A DNA stretch of 64,000 bases from Nipponacmea schrenckii (GCA_030562195.1 JAUJPP010000005.1:42333106-42397105), one strand, 5' to 3'. Counted from the stretch's first letter, positions 32,630 to 45,239 are shown. The notes: generated by a model not told the origin, from the letters alone. A program made the numbers and translations.

Positions 32630-33802
32630 CCCTCAAGCCTCCTGTCTTAATCCCTCAAGCCTCCTGTCTTAATCCCTCAACCCTCCTGTCTTAATCCCTT
32701 AACCCCCCTGTCTTAATTTCCCCCTTTTTAACCCTCCTGTCTTAATCCCTTAACCCTCCTGTCTTAGTCCCTTAACCCTCCTGTCTTAGTCCCTTAACCC
32801 TCCTGTCTTAGTCCCTTAACCCTCCTGTCTTAGTCCCTTAACCCTCCTGTCTTAATTTTCCCCTTTAAACCCCCCTGTCTTAGTCCCTTAACCCTCCTGT
32901 CTTAATCCCTTAACCCTCCTGTCTTAATCCCTTAACCCTCCTGTCTTAATCCCTTAACCCTCCTGTCTTAGTCCCTTAACCCTCCTGTCTTAGTCCCCTT
33001 TAAACCCCCCTGTCTTAATCCCTTAACCCTCCTGTCTTAGTCCCTTAACCCTCCTGTCTTATTCCCTTAACCCTCCTGTCTTAGTCCCTTAACCCTCCTG
33101 TCTTAGTTTTTCCCTTTAAACCCCCCTGTCTTAATCCCTTAACCCTCCTGTCTTAGTCCCTTAACCCTCCTGTCTAAGTCCCTCAACCCTCCTGTCTTAA
33201 TCCCTTAAACCCCCCTGTCTTAATCCCTTAACCCTCCTGTCTTTTTCCCTTAACCCTCCTGTCTTAATCCCTTAACCCTCCTGTCTTAATCCCTTAACCC
33301 TCCTGTCTTAGTTTCCCCTTTAAACCCCCCTGTCTTAGTTTCCCCCAACCCTCATGTCTTAGTCCCTTAAACCTCCTGTCTTTCTCCCTCAACACCCCCT
33401 GTCTTAATCCCTTAACCCTCCTGTCTTAATCCCTCAACCCTCCTGTCTTAGTCCCTTAACCCTCCTGTCTTAATCCCTTAACCCTCCTGTCTTAATCCCT
33501 TAACCCTCCTGTCTTATTCCCTTAACCCTCCTGTCTTATTCCCTAAACCCTCCTGTCTTAATCCCTTAACCCTCCTGTCTTAGTCCCTTAACCCTCCTGT
33601 CTTAATCCCTTAACCCTCCTGTCTTAATCCCTTAACCCTCCTGTCTTATCCCTTAACCCTCCTGTCTTAATCCCTTAACCCTCCTGTCTTAGTCCCTTAA
33701 CCCTCCTGTCTTAGTCCCTTAACCCTCCTGTCTTATCCCTTAACCCTCCTGTCTTAATCCCTTAACCCTCCTGTCTTAGTCCCTTAACCCTCATGTCTTA
33801 TT
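32630..33802. repeat. 22-bp minisatellite (CCCTTAACCCTCCTGTCTTA + AT), 1.2 kb
   Basis: About 53 copies; strand-asymmetric, nearly free of G. Occasional units have TTTCCCCTTTAAACCCCCC in place of CCCTTAACCC. Not telomeric sequence. Confidence 0.96.
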
Positions 33803-34370
33803 GTACATTTGACCTTGAAGTTAATAAGTTTCACCTTATTTCACCTACTGACTGATTATTCTATATTCTATAAACAGAAGGTGATAAATGATGTACAGCT
33901 GGTAGATATATTCTAGAGATATAATCTACCTGGTTATATTAATGATATATTGATATGCATATAGTTGCAGGTATTTATAAAGTTCTATTAAGGTATATTT
34001 ATTAAAAAACTAATTAGTTATGTCTAACCTACAGGTAATTCTACAATTAGTAACACTAATAATAGAATATTAACACATATACAGTAAAGATAATTTAATA
34101 GATAATCTGGCTCTATTTCATCACTCACATCCACTTGAGAATTAAAACTAGTTACCCAGTTATCTGATAAATTAACACACCATGGTAACATTGAAATTTC
34201 AAATATCAGCATTTTCAAAATTGTTATTGATCATACCACAAGAGTCTCAGTGCTGCAGATACCTCAATAGTTGGAAATCTATTAGAGAAAATCAACCTTA
34301 TTTTATATATGAGCATAATTTCCCTCAATGCACACTTCAAGGTATTAGAAGTCTTCATTTGCCTGAGCAG

Positions 34371-34427
34371 AAGATAAGGTGCAGAAGAGTAGGATGTAAA
34401 ACTCCATTCATTTCATTTCATTTCCTT
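34371..34427 (+). mobile_element. SINE family 1, tail fragment
   Basis: GATAAGGTGCAGAAGAGTAG, GATGTAAAACTCCATTCATT and TCATTTCATTT: the clean 3' end with CATTT tail. Confidence 0.8.
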
Positions 34428-34689
34428 TGCCTGAGCAGAAAAGGTTAAAACTGTTAATATATCTAAACTTTACCAATCCAATGACCTTTCTGACCCAATG
34501 AATATGAAAGTTTTACAAGTTGATATGTCTACTTCTATCACTTGAAATCTCTAGTAGGCCCTCAGGCCTGGTACCAGGATCAAAGAGTTCTAACAATCAG
34601 TCAATGGTGTAATACTTGAGTAGTATTGGGCGTCATTAGTTAAAACACCCCAAGCTACATACCAAAATGACATCAACCAACAAGAAACA

Positions 34690-34845
34690 GTGCGTTCACT
34701 AGTCCACTAGCTAAGTGATGGCTGTGGACTCAAGTCCCACCCTTGGGAAATTGTAAACATATGGTCTACAGGATAATACCTGTTAATGTTATCAATAAGA
34801 AAATTTCCCTAATTGCACACTGCATAGTGTTCTCTAAAAAATAAG
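34690..34845 (+). mobile_element. Diverged SINE family 1 relative
   Basis: GTGATGGCTGTGGACTCAAG and TCCCACCC resemble a B-box-bearing head; 100 bases on, AATTTCCCTAATTGCACACT and GCATAGTG match the family body. Heavily decayed. Confidence 0.35.
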
Positions 34846-35305
34846 TATGATACAATTTTGTTTTAATAAATGCAAAAAACCAGAACTTCACTGCATATTG
34901 CTTGTTTTGTTCAACTTTCATTCATCTGGCTAGGTGTAATCAGAAAACTTTCTAGGACAATTTCTGTTCTAAATCTCTTAATAAAGAACTATAACTAGAA
35001 ATTTTTTTTACCAGAAATAATTTACAAACTTTGATATTGTTTATCTTATATAAAACATCAGCTTATCTTCCTGAATTTATAACGGCTATTTTCTAACCCA
35101 GAGATATTTAGGCCAACGTATCTGGTATCCCATATTTCATCAAAATCTGATCAGAACATAAATAAACTTGAGAAATAAAATGTTGTGTTGATTGCCTTCT
35201 GTTTTTCTTAGGTTTCTATGACTTTTTATAACTTTGTACTCAAATTCAGGAAAGGTCAAGACTTAAAACACATTAAATATTAAAGGCCATGATTTGTTAT
35301 TATCA

Positions 35306-35328
35306 GGGGGAAGGGGGGGGTTGGGGGG
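35306..35328 (+). other. G-run cluster, possible G-quadruplex
   Basis: Runs of five, eight and six G separated by AA and TT. The eight-G run can serve as two tracts, so four tracts are available. No gene lies near it. Confidence 0.6.
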
Positions 35329-35889
35329 ACCTACCCAGACGTTAAAACTTTAGGCTCATGACCTAAATTAAACTAAATTTGTCTTCAAAAATAAAATTTT
35401 AAAATAGATAAAACATAATTAAAATGTTTTTTTCTTGGGCAATAATGAGGTCGTAAAGGCTGCATATAGAACGTATATCCTCCAGAAAGGGACAATAAAA
35501 AACCGAGGCAGGTTGGCTTAAGATCTGTACAACGTTTTAAGGGTCTTCCCCTAATTTTTAAAATTCCCCAGAAAGAGCTTTAACTTTTTTTGTATAGTTT
35601 ATAATATAGAACTTACCCTTGCTAATTTCATATCTGTCAAGCTCATAATTTACCAGCATTAACCAAACTCAGACAGTTATCATAAAATATTAAATTTACA
35701 AGTAGATCAGAACATATTGATTAAGTCAGAGTGAATATTGAAATGTTAGAGTCAATAACTGAGGTATAATAGCTGCTATATTAGTACTGTATATATACCT
35801 CCAGCAATACACACATAAAAACCTTTTCATTAGATGCAGGTTGGTTGAATGATCTATACAACTGTTTTAAGTGATACATTCCTCTAATT

Positions 35890-36135
35890 TTAATTTTACC
35901 AGCTGATAGAGCTGAACTTTAGCTTCTGTATAGTCATCTAAATATTTACTTTACCAGCTAATAAAGCTCAATTTCAGCTATCTGTAAAGTCATCTAAATA
36001 AAAATTTTACCAGCATATAGAGCTCAATTTCAGCTATCTGTGTAGTTATTTAAATATTTACTTTACCAGCTGATAGAGCTCAATTTCAGCTTTCTGTAGT
36101 CATCTAAATATTAACTTTACAACTTGATAGAGCTT
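35890..36135. repeat. 56-bp minisatellite family M56, locus 2
   Basis: Four to five copies with TTTACCAGCTGATAGAGCT, CAATTTCAGCTATCTG and TAGTCATCTAAATATTTACT, the same unit and orientation as the array at 19331-20475. Confidence 0.9.
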
Positions 36136-37689
36136 AAATCCAGTTATCCACAAATTCTTCTTTTACAGAATCAAAACTTACATTCAGTTATCCTGTAAAA
36201 TTCCACAAAAACATTCTCAACTAGAACAAGTCAAGGAACAATGTTTATATTTCCATGTGATTAAACAAAAAAAAAAAAAAGTTTGTTGATGATTTTCAAT
36301 ATTTTCATGTAATCTAGACAGCTGATATGTCTAATTAAATATAAAATATATAAAAAATAACAGAATATTTATATAACTATCAGCTAATTAGACCACTGTC
36401 TACATGTTTTTATAATTATTATATCTACTAGTCAATATTGACTAAAGACAAGAGAATATTGTGGTTTCTGATGGCTAGTTTGCATCTTAGAAACAATTAA
36501 TTTGACCCAACATTTGCTAAGCATAATTCCAGTTCAGTAAAATATAGTTGTTTCTTTCTTTTTTAAGCTAAGTGGTTTAAACTCAACATTACTATCATAA
36601 AACAATTTGACTAGATGTAAGAGTAAATTTTCCACAATAGGAGTTTTTGTAAGTAATTGTAAACATACCAATATCATACATTATCTAATAAATCGTTCAT
36701 AATTATTTTGGTAAAAATATTCAAAAAGTATTTCTATAACAAAAAAGTTTCCATAAGTTCTGACAGGGAAGAATTCATACAATTTTTAAAATATTTTCAT
36801 TTCCCATTGATTAAAAAATTTATCTTTACCTTATGATGAGAGCGTACCTGAGTGAAATAAGCAATCTGATTGGCTGTCCCGTCTTTAATCCACACTTACA
36901 GCGTGAGCAGGGGTAAATCTGAGTAGTTTGAAAAAAAGAGCCTGTCAAGTAAATATAAGCCTTTTTCTATCATCTCTGCTTTAAAACCAATAAATTACTT
37001 AAATTTCTCTTTAATGCCTTTTAGAGTCAAATATTGTTCAATGTTTCAATCCTATTTTTTTACTTTCAATTTCATATAAATTCTCACAAATATTGAAACC
37101 AATTTTCCTCATACAGCAACTACACGACATTCCTTTCAAAAACCACATCAAATCTATTATTTTTTATTCTTTATGTCAAGGCCAAGAATTCAAGTCACAC
37201 GCTGAGAAATTTCATTTCAATATAAAAAAATACATGAACCAGAAAATCCACTTTGACCAGAAATTTGTCGTTTTCTTTTAAACCATTCATCTTTTATAAA
37301 TACAGAGATATTTTTATTTCCAAGTATTTACAGAGTTGAAACGGGTCATAGAGTTTGAATAAATTAATTCAAGTCACGAGCGATTACAATATTTCACGGT
37401 AACTTTATCTCAAGATGTGTTACCTCATGATAAAGAGATAAAGAAAATGTAATGTTAATGGGATTTGGAATAATAATAAATAAAAGGATTTAAACTAATT
37501 TGTTTCTGCTAATTGAGACAGATAATATATAGTGTAGAGAGCTAAAAGAGAATTTGTGTTCCATTTTACACTTAATTTAGTACATGTACAAGCATCATAT
37601 TTACTTATAGAGTTGAAGATTAATACCACGAGCATCTAGACACAATCCATTCTCCCTACTGACTGACCTATTTGACTTCCAATGTCAAA
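36136..37689. other. Non-coding stretch
   Basis: No gene supported. A TTTCACTCAG|GTACGC donor-like site on the minus strand at 36847 follows an inverted CCAAT motif (GATTGGCTGT on the plus strand, about 36868) and could end a 5' non-coding CPED1 exon; very weak. A 29-base SINE family 2 tail lies near 36540. Confidence 0.3.
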
Positions 37690-37748
37690 AAAAGGCTAAC
37701 ACCATGCAGTGTGCAATAAGGGAAATTTTGCCTGGACAGCCACATTAG
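37690..37748 (-). mobile_element. SINE family 1, body fragment
   Basis: CACCATGCAGTGTGCAATAA, GGGAAATTTTGCCTGGACAG and CCACATTAG match the family 3' body. It stops just left of the 24-bp array. Confidence 0.7.
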
Positions 37749-37783
37749 ATATTAAAGACAGTGTATTGGAACACAATCCAGCA

Positions 37784-38406
37784 GTTTGGATACCTAGGTA
37801 TATGTCAGTTCAGATACCTAGGTATATGTCAGTTCAGATACCTAGGTATATGTCAGTTCGGATACCTAGGTTTATGTCAGTTTGGATACCTAGGTATATG
37901 TCAGTTTGGATACCTAGGTATATGTCAGTTTGGATACCTAGGTATATGTCAGTTTGGATACCTAGGTATATGTCAGTTTGGATACCTAGGTATATGTCAG
38001 TTTGGATACCTAGGTATATGTCAGTTTGGATACCTAGGTATATGTCAGTTTGGATACCCAGGTATATATCAGTTTGGATACCTAGGTATATATCAGTTTG
38101 GATATCCAGGTATATGTCAGTTTGGATACCCAGGTATATGTCAGTTTGGATACCTAGGTATATGTCAGTTTTGGATACCTAGGTATATGTCAGTTTGGAT
38201 ACCTAGGTATATGTCAGTTTGGATACCTAGGTATATGTCAGTTTGGATACCTAGGTATATGTCAGTTTGGATACCTAGGTATATGTCAGTTTGGATACCT
38301 AGGTATATGTCAGTTTGGATACCTAGGTATATGTCAGTTTGGATACCTAGGTATATGTCAGTTTGGATACCTAGGTATATATCAGTTTGGATACCTAGGT
38401 ATATGT
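37784..38406. repeat. 24-bp minisatellite (GGATACCTAGGTATATGTCA + GTTT) abutting an RT ORF
   Basis: About 26 copies, nearly identical. An extra T at about 38170 shifts the frame; after it the GYLGICQF register is open and runs straight into [10 protein letters not shown] of the reverse transcriptase at 38407. Confidence 0.96.
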
Positions 38407-39369
38407 GGAGTGCCTCAAGGTTCAGTCTTGGGTCCAGTACTCTTTATTATTTTTACAAAACCACTTTGCAAAATAGCATCAAAATACGGTCTGATAATCC
38501 ACTTATTCGCAGACGATACTCAGCTGTATATTAGTTTTGAGCCTCACACACAAGATTCATCACTTATCAACATAGAAAACTGTCTTGATGAAATTCATAC
38601 TTGGATGACGTTTCACTTCCTAAAACTAAACCCTGACAAAACGGAATTTATGTTTATAGGAACAAAACAGAAATTGTTGCAGATAAAGAATTCCACACTA
38701 TCCATCGCTGGAGAATCAATATCTCCATCATTCAAGGTCAAAAACATCGGAGTAGTGCTCGATCCAAACTTGTCCTTCCAGCCTCAAATATCTGTCTTGA
38801 CGTCATCGTCATTCTTCAAAATACACCAGTTGGCTAAAATCAAACAATATCTCTCAACCGATAATCTTAAACTACTCGTACAGTCATTAATTATATCCAA
38901 ACTAGACTATCACAATGCTATTCTCTACGGAGTCGCTGATAGCCAGTTACGAAAACTGCAACATGTTCAAAATGCAGCAGCACGGTTAATCACAGGTACC
39001 AGGAAAAGATGTCACATAACCCCAGTTTTACACAAACTCCACTGGCTTCCAATCAAATCCAGAATCAACTACAAAATATTATTATTAACATTCAAGTCCT
39101 TAAATGGCTCAGCACCAAGTTACATCTCTGATCTAGTTACAAAACCAAAACAACTTCGAAAACTGCGTTCATGTGATAAAAACCTTCTTGAAGTTCCTAA
39201 AGTTAATCTCCAAATATGTAAACTTTCCTTTCGATATGCTTCCTCTACATTATGGAACTCGATTCCTGATAACAACAATCTCAAACAGTCCAAATCAGTT
39301 GACATTTTCAAACTTCGACTCAAAACATACTTATTCAAGCTACACTTTGGATCTGAAGACCAGTCTTAA
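38407..39369 (+). CDS. Non-LTR retrotransposon reverse transcriptase, 5'-truncated but open (CR1/L2/Rex-like)
   Basis: 321 codons from [10 protein letters not shown] to TAA. Motifs in order: [16 protein letters not shown] (palm), [11 protein letters not shown] with the catalytic Asp pair at about residue 39, a [20 protein letters not shown] segment, [10 protein letters not shown] (DxxLsf), then [70 protein letters not shown] and [11 protein letters not shown] with [12 protein letters not shown]. This is the usual order for the CR1/L2 clade. The N-terminal half (endonuclease, palm motif A) is absent, so the copy is inactive, yet the rest has no stop, which points to a recent insertion. Clade call by motif, not by tree. 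Confidence 0.9.
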   Translation, partial: GVPQGSVLGPVLFIIFTKPLCKIASKYGLIIHLFADDTQLYISFEPHTQDSSLINIENCLDEIHTWMTFHFLKLNPDKTEFMFIGTKQKLLQIKNSTLSIAGESISPSFKVKNIGVVLDPNLSFQPQISVLTSSSFFKIHQLAKIKQYLSTDNLKLLVQSLIISKLDYHNAILYGVADSQLRKLQHVQNAAARLITGTRKRCHITPVLHKLHWLPIKSRINYKILLLTFKSLNGSAPSYISDLVTKPKQLRKLRSCDKNLLEVPKVNLQICKLSFRYASSTLWNSIPDNNNLKQSKSVDIFKLRLKTYLFKLHFGSEDQS

Positions 39370-39455
39370 ACTTTGCAAGCGCACTAGGAACTTTATTATT
39401 ATTGTGTTTGTGCGCGATATAAATTTCATCATTATTATTATTATTATTATTATGT
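39370..39455 (+). mobile_element. 3' UTR and (ATT)n tail of the retrotransposon
   Basis: Short 3' end with GTGTTTGTGCGCGATATAAA and a terminal ATT trinucleotide run, as in CR1/L2-type elements that end in a microsatellite instead of poly(A). Confidence 0.8.
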
Positions 39456-40389
39456 CCATTGTCTTGTGAATTAGACTTGATTTATAAAATTTGGATAAGT
39501 AGTTTTCCTATGTAATCTATCAAAACACAATTACCTGAGCTGTTATAGATTTTATGCTGCTGTAATCAATTTAATATGTTTTTATAAAAAACCTGGTTTT
39601 TATCGTAATTCTGCAGGATAATTATATTTATATTATTACGTTTCTATGGCAATTTATTAAAATCACCTGAATTAAATTATTGATTAGTTTTGGGGTTTTT
39701 CAATTCAATTCAGCATTTCTTTACCAATGTAAAAGAATAATCCAAAACAGATATCATAAAAACAAAGCAGATTTAGTTTATTCTAATGTAGAAATAGGTT
39801 GCTTTAATCTTAAATACAATTTTATTTATTTTTTTTATATAATTTTTTTTTTTACCAAGGTTGTATCCGTTTCAACCAACGGTGTATCAGGCAGTATCAG
39901 TGTCTAAATATCGGTTATGAATTATGGGATAGTGAAACTAAAAGTAAAACAATTTGACCAATGAGATTATGAAAAATCTCAGACTCTGTTGTAAAAGTGA
40001 TTTTGATTGGCTGGAGAGTTGCGCATAAACATCATCACCTTGATATCAGTTTTGGTAGATTACAATTGTTCGACCGAAATGAAATTGAAATGTTATTTCA
40101 TTTGCAGTTCATGTCTGAGACAACTGACATAATTCTGGGAATTTCAGATTGTACATGCATTCAAAACATAGCCTGGTTAAATTTAAAAAATCTATAATAT
40201 CAGATTAAAAAATATTACAAGTTAGTTATGACATGATATTCATGTCAGCTAAATTTACCATTAAAATACATCATGTTTCATTGTTATCAAAATACACGAA
40301 ACATTAATAATAAAATCAATAATATCAAACTAGAAAGATCAGATATTATCCCATTCGTCCCCGTCAACATTTTTATGTTTTACTGTACA
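39456..40389. other. Non-coding stretch
   Basis: Short ORFs only; none shows a recognisable motif or splice structure. Confidence 0.4.
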
Positions 40390-40900
40390 GGAAAGCAGCA
40401 ACCCACTGAACATAAATAGCAAAAACCAGTTACTTAGTCCATTATATCAAATGATATAAATTCAAAATGAATTTAATATAAAAATATATTTTTATCTGTG
40501 ATTATAATAGAAAGCAATCCACTGAACATACATAGCAAAACCCTTACAGTCCAGTTACTAATGGCGTTCCTCTAGGTGTTCAAATGAACATCAAATGATA
40601 TGCTTTTAAATTGAATTTACCTTTAAAATATCCCGTTTTTATCTGTTATAATAGAAAGCAAACCACTCAACATAAATAGAAAAATGAAACCTCACCCCAG
40701 AATGTTGATGTACTAGTTGTCAAATGATGATCATTTAATCCCAATTTACTGTAAACATTTCACATTAAAAATGTGTTACCACAAAACAGAACAATCCACA
40801 AAACAGAACAATCCACAAAACATAAACAGCAAAATCAATATGGTCCAGGTAACAAGTTCAGGTGTTAGGTGTTAAATTATACTCATGTTAACCTAATTCA
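40390..40900. repeat. Degenerate long-unit tandem repeat
   Basis: Three to four diverged copies of roughly 120-130 bp recognised by AGAAAGCAATCCACTGAACA and TAAATAGCAAAA, then TCAAATGAT. Confidence 0.6.
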
Positions 40901-40992
40901 GTGTAAAAATATCAAATATATATATCAATAATCAATAATAAGTTAAACCTGAAACTAATCTTACTTCACAAGGGATGTTGGCCTCTAATTAG

Positions 40993-41203
40993 AGAAGAAA
41001 GAAAGAAACTGGCTATACAAGGATAACAACTGAGGTTGACAGTTAGGGATCCTTTCTACAAACTAGTCCTTGGTCAAACCTCTTGTTATTGACTATATTT
41101 GACAAGGATACCAACCTAGGTTCACAGGATCCTTTTTACCAGCCAAACCTCTGTTCCCATTAACAGCTGGGTGGACTTGAATTATAAGTGAAGATGACTT
41201 ATT
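40993..41203 (-). mobile_element. SINE family 2 copy with internal duplication
   Basis: GAAGAAAGAAAGAAACTGGC, ACAAGGATAACAACTGAGGT and GGATCCTTTCTACAAAC, then a second ACAAGGATACCAACCTAGGT and GGATCCTTTTTACCAG before GGGTGGACTTGAATTATAAG. Two partial copies lie head to tail. Confidence 0.7.
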
Positions 41204-43337
41204 ATTGGAGTACATGAAAGTTAGTTATATTCCAAATTTTCAAATAAAAATAATAATCTTGTGAACTCTCTGAGAAAGAAACTGAGATGACAAACCCAGT
41301 GAAATCAGGTGTAGACATGTAGCAATGGATGAAGGAATATTTGCGTCCCTTGAAAAAGTTTGTCAACCTGAGACACTGGGCTAGCTACAGACCTGATCAG
41401 GTGTTCTGGGTGAGTGAGAATGTCCTGCCTATCAAACACTATAATATAAAACAGTACAGTATGGTAACTTGGAAGAAAATATTAAATTACTGTAAATATT
41501 TGATGATTAGATTGTTTTGTTATTGTGATGTGATGTATGACAGTATGTTCAGAAAGTTTAAGTACCAATTATGATGAATTTAACTAAACATTCATGGCAT
41601 AGAAATACATTTTACAGTTGGATACTAGTTGAATAGTAGGCCTACTTAGTGTAGCATAGTCTTGACTTCAAAAAAACATTGTTTAAAAAATGTCCGGCTG
41701 AAAATAAATAGATCAAAGGCCCTGTCAGTACCTATTTTAAACCAAGATTAATTTTAATCAATAAACCTGGAGATTGTCTGCTACAAGATTTGAAAGTAAA
41801 AGTTTGGTAATATAATAAAAGTGAGTAAAACTACTACTCTGGTGATTTGTTTTCCTGGTAGGGTTCTATAACATTATATATAAAACCATACCTATTTTAA
41901 ACCAGATTAATTTTAATCAATAAACCCAGAATGTTAACTATTTATGCTACTAGTCAATATTTGTACTATTTATTTTTTATTTGGCACCTAGAAAAATTAT
42001 AAAGATATTGATTAGGGAGGTAAAAACCTCAGTTGCAAGGTATATAGTTCTCTAGATCTTTCCCAACTAAAACATCAATTCAATGTATATTGGTTCATAG
42101 AACCTCATATTAACAAGTCAACAGTTTCAGAGCTAGGACCAAAAATTTGTCAGGGGAAACATAGCTTAAAGGTATAGAGTTGTCCAGTTTCATAACACAA
42201 CAAATTATTTTTTTCAATGAAGAATATTTTAACAGTTGTTCTTTAGTTAGTTTGAAGCCTTTCTGCTTATTTCTTCACGGTACCCATAGATCTGAGGCTG
42301 GCCAGGCTTTAACCTTCCATTTCTCAATATCTTATCATTGAGAACTTAAACAATCTAATGATTCTATGGTAATGCTACAGTTAATATTTTCTGTAGATTC
42401 CAATTCTTTTAATATGCTTTTTTAGGCTATTATATATATAATTTTTTTAATATACATAGCCTTATTCAAAATTTAGTCAGAAACATAATCATTACAGATC
42501 ACAATCCTAATATCAGTTTCAACAAAAGGCTGAAATTTAGAAATTCACAATGTTAATTTATGCGCATATCATTATATATTGATGGGTAATATCATACACA
42601 TTTTCAGAATTCACAACTACAGTTGGCATGATAGAAATGTGCACAGAATTTATATAAATATCATATAACACATTGTGAGCAGACGTCCAAATATTATTAT
42701 CAGCAACTTGTTCTTCTTTTTGCAGCATCTAAATGTCTGATCTCAGTATGTATAATTGAACTGGACCTTATACTGCGGTTTCCATAGTCTTTCTGGTATT
42801 TTTTATAGTCCTTGAATATCATATATATATTATACATGTTTTAATGTGTTTTATAAGGTGTGGTTGTCCTGCACTAACTATTTACTTGCTATTTAACCCA
42901 GGGGATTGGGTGACCCTTGATCCTCGTGTGAGTTGAGATGGTACCTTCATATCCTTACACTATTTGTGGGAGAGGCAGACATGGAAAGGCGTCCTGACAT
43001 TAAGATGGACACTGAAAAGAGACTCTGATTGACTTAATGAAATGCTTGCTATTTGGATACCCCTGAGAAATCCCATTGAATTGTATCTTTATCTATGACT
43101 TTTTATATGCTTCATTATCACAGTTCCAAACATTCTGGAAAAGAAACATCTCAAGTTTTTCACAGTTCAGTCTGTTGTTACACAGCTATCCTGTAAATAT
43201 GTCTTAAAAAGAATTTGTGTAATTTGTGAACAAGTTTTAACATGATAAAAACCTGAAGTTAAGAAGTTATTCAGTACAGTAACCTGTAATTATCATCACT
43301 CATCCATCAACCTGGTGTTCTACATACTTTTATAAAA
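41204..43337. other. 2.1 kb with no supported feature
   Basis: AT-rich. ATTTTAATCAATAAACC occurs twice (about 41750 and 41910) with flanking similarity, a small duplication. No exon or RNA gene found. Confidence 0.4.
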
Positions 43338-45010
43338 CTCAAACCTCGACCAATAGGTAAATATTCTACCTGAAATACACTACAACTCAAACCTCGACCA
43401 ATAGGTAAATATTCTACCTGAAATACACTACAACTCAAACCTCGACCAATAGGTAAATATTCTACCTGAAATACACTACAACTCAAACCTTGACCAATAG
43501 GTAAATATTCTACCTGAAATACACTACAACTCAAACCTCGGCCAATAGGTAAATATTCTACCTGAAATACACTACAACTCAAACCTTGACCAATAGGTAA
43601 ATATTCTACCTGAAATACACTACAACTCAAACCTCGGCCAATAGGTAAATATTCTACCTGAAATACACTACAACTCAAACCTCGACCAATAGGTAAATAT
43701 TCTACCTGAAATACACTACAACTCAAACCTCGACCAATAGGTAAATATTCTACCTGAATACACTACAACTCAAACCTTGGCCAATAGGTAAATATTCTAC
43801 CTGAAATACACTACAACTCAAACCTCAACCAATAGGTAAATATTCTACCTGAAATACACTACAACTCAAACCTCGACCAATAGGTAAATATTCTACCTGA
43901 AATACACTACAACTCAAACCTCGCCAATAGTAAATATTTACCTGAAATACACTACAACTCAAACCTCGGCCAATAGGTAAATATTCTACCTGAAATACAC
44001 TACAACTCAAACCTCGGCCAATAGGTAAATATTCTACCTGAAATACACTACAACTCAAACCTCGACCAATAGGTAAATATTCTACCTGAAATACACTACA
44101 ACTCAAACCTCGACCAATAGGTAAATATTCTACCTGAAATACACTACAACTCAAACCTCGACCAATAGGTAAATATTCTACCTGAAATACACTACAACTC
44201 AAACCTCAGCCAATAGGTAAATATTCTACCTGAAATACACTACAACTCAAACCTCGACCAATAGGTAAATATTCTACCTGAAATACACTACAACTCAAAC
44301 CTCGACCAATAGGTAAATATTCTACCTGAAATACACTACAACTCAAACCTCGACCAATAGGTAAATATTCTACCTGAAATACACTACAACTCAAACCTCG
44401 GCCAATAGGTAAATATTCTACCTGAAATACACTACAACTCAAACCTGGGCCAATAGGTAAATATTCTACCTGAAATACACTACAACTCAAACCTCGGCCA
44501 ATAGGTAAATATTCTACCTGAAATACACTACAACTCAAACCTCGACCAATAGGTAAATATTCTACCTGAAATACACTACAACTCAAACCTCGACCAATAG
44601 GTAAATATTCTACCTGAAGTACACTACAACTCAAACCTCGGCAAATAGGTAAATATTCTACCTGAAGTACACTACAACTCAAACCTGGGCCAATAGGTAA
44701 ATATTCTACCTGAAATACACTACAACTCAAACCTCGGCCAATAGGTAAATATTCTACCTGAAATACACTACAACTCAAACCTCGGCCAATAGGTAAATAT
44801 TCTACCTGAAATACACTACAACTCAAACCTCGACCAATAGGTAAATATTCTACCTGAAATACACTACAACTCAAACCTCGGCCAATAGGTAAATATTCTA
44901 CCTGAAATACACTACAACTCAAACCTCGACCAATAGGTAAATATTCTACCTGAAATACACTACAACTCAAACCTCGACCAATAGGTAAATATTCTACCTG
45001 AAATACACTT
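43338..45010. repeat. 48-bp minisatellite, 1.7 kb, highly homogeneous
   Basis: About 35 copies of a unit with ACTCAAACCTCGACCAATAG, GTAAATATTCTACCTGAAAT and ACACTACA. 48 is a multiple of three, so the minus frame reads SCSVFQVEYLPIGRGL without stops over long runs; no start context, signal peptide or unique flank supports a gene. Main variants are CGACC, CGGCC and TGACC. Each unit on the minus strand carries GTATTTCAGGTAGAAT, a splice-site-like core. Confidence 0.97.
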
Positions 45011-45239
45011 CAATATTTCAGACAAAAACTGATTGCTTCAAAGATTGGAATGAAATTACTGTAAAAATTTTGACTGATAGTACAGGAATTTGATAAAAAA
45101 ATATGATTAAATCTTAAATATACCCTCAGGTTGTTTATTTTTAGTTTTTTGACTTTTTTGTACTAGATTTAACCTGAGTCTTTAAGGTGTGTTAGTTTAC
45201 AATATTTAAGAATTTATCTGTTGTTATAAATTTCAAGTT

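Noticed and set aside
32630..33802. Telomere-like array (TTAACCC motifs)
   Set aside because: The unit is 22 bp with CCTGTCTTA between the TTAACCC blocks; it is not a TTAGGG or TTAACC run. An ordinary minisatellite that happens to contain a similar heptamer.
36838..36910. 5' non-coding CPED1 exon with donor at 36847
   Set aside because: Only a CAG|GTACGC site and one CCAAT motif; no acceptor or other support. Kept only as an alternative to the 57.1-kb donor.
39120..39338. Minus-strand ORF opposite the reverse transcriptase
   Set aside because: Antisense shadow of the RT coding frame.
43338..45010. Long minus-strand ORFs with a 16-residue repeat (SCSVFQVEYLPIGRGL)
   Set aside because: The 48-bp period keeps any stop-free frame open. 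No signal peptide, unique flanks or splice structure; frames break at the few indels (43755, 43925).
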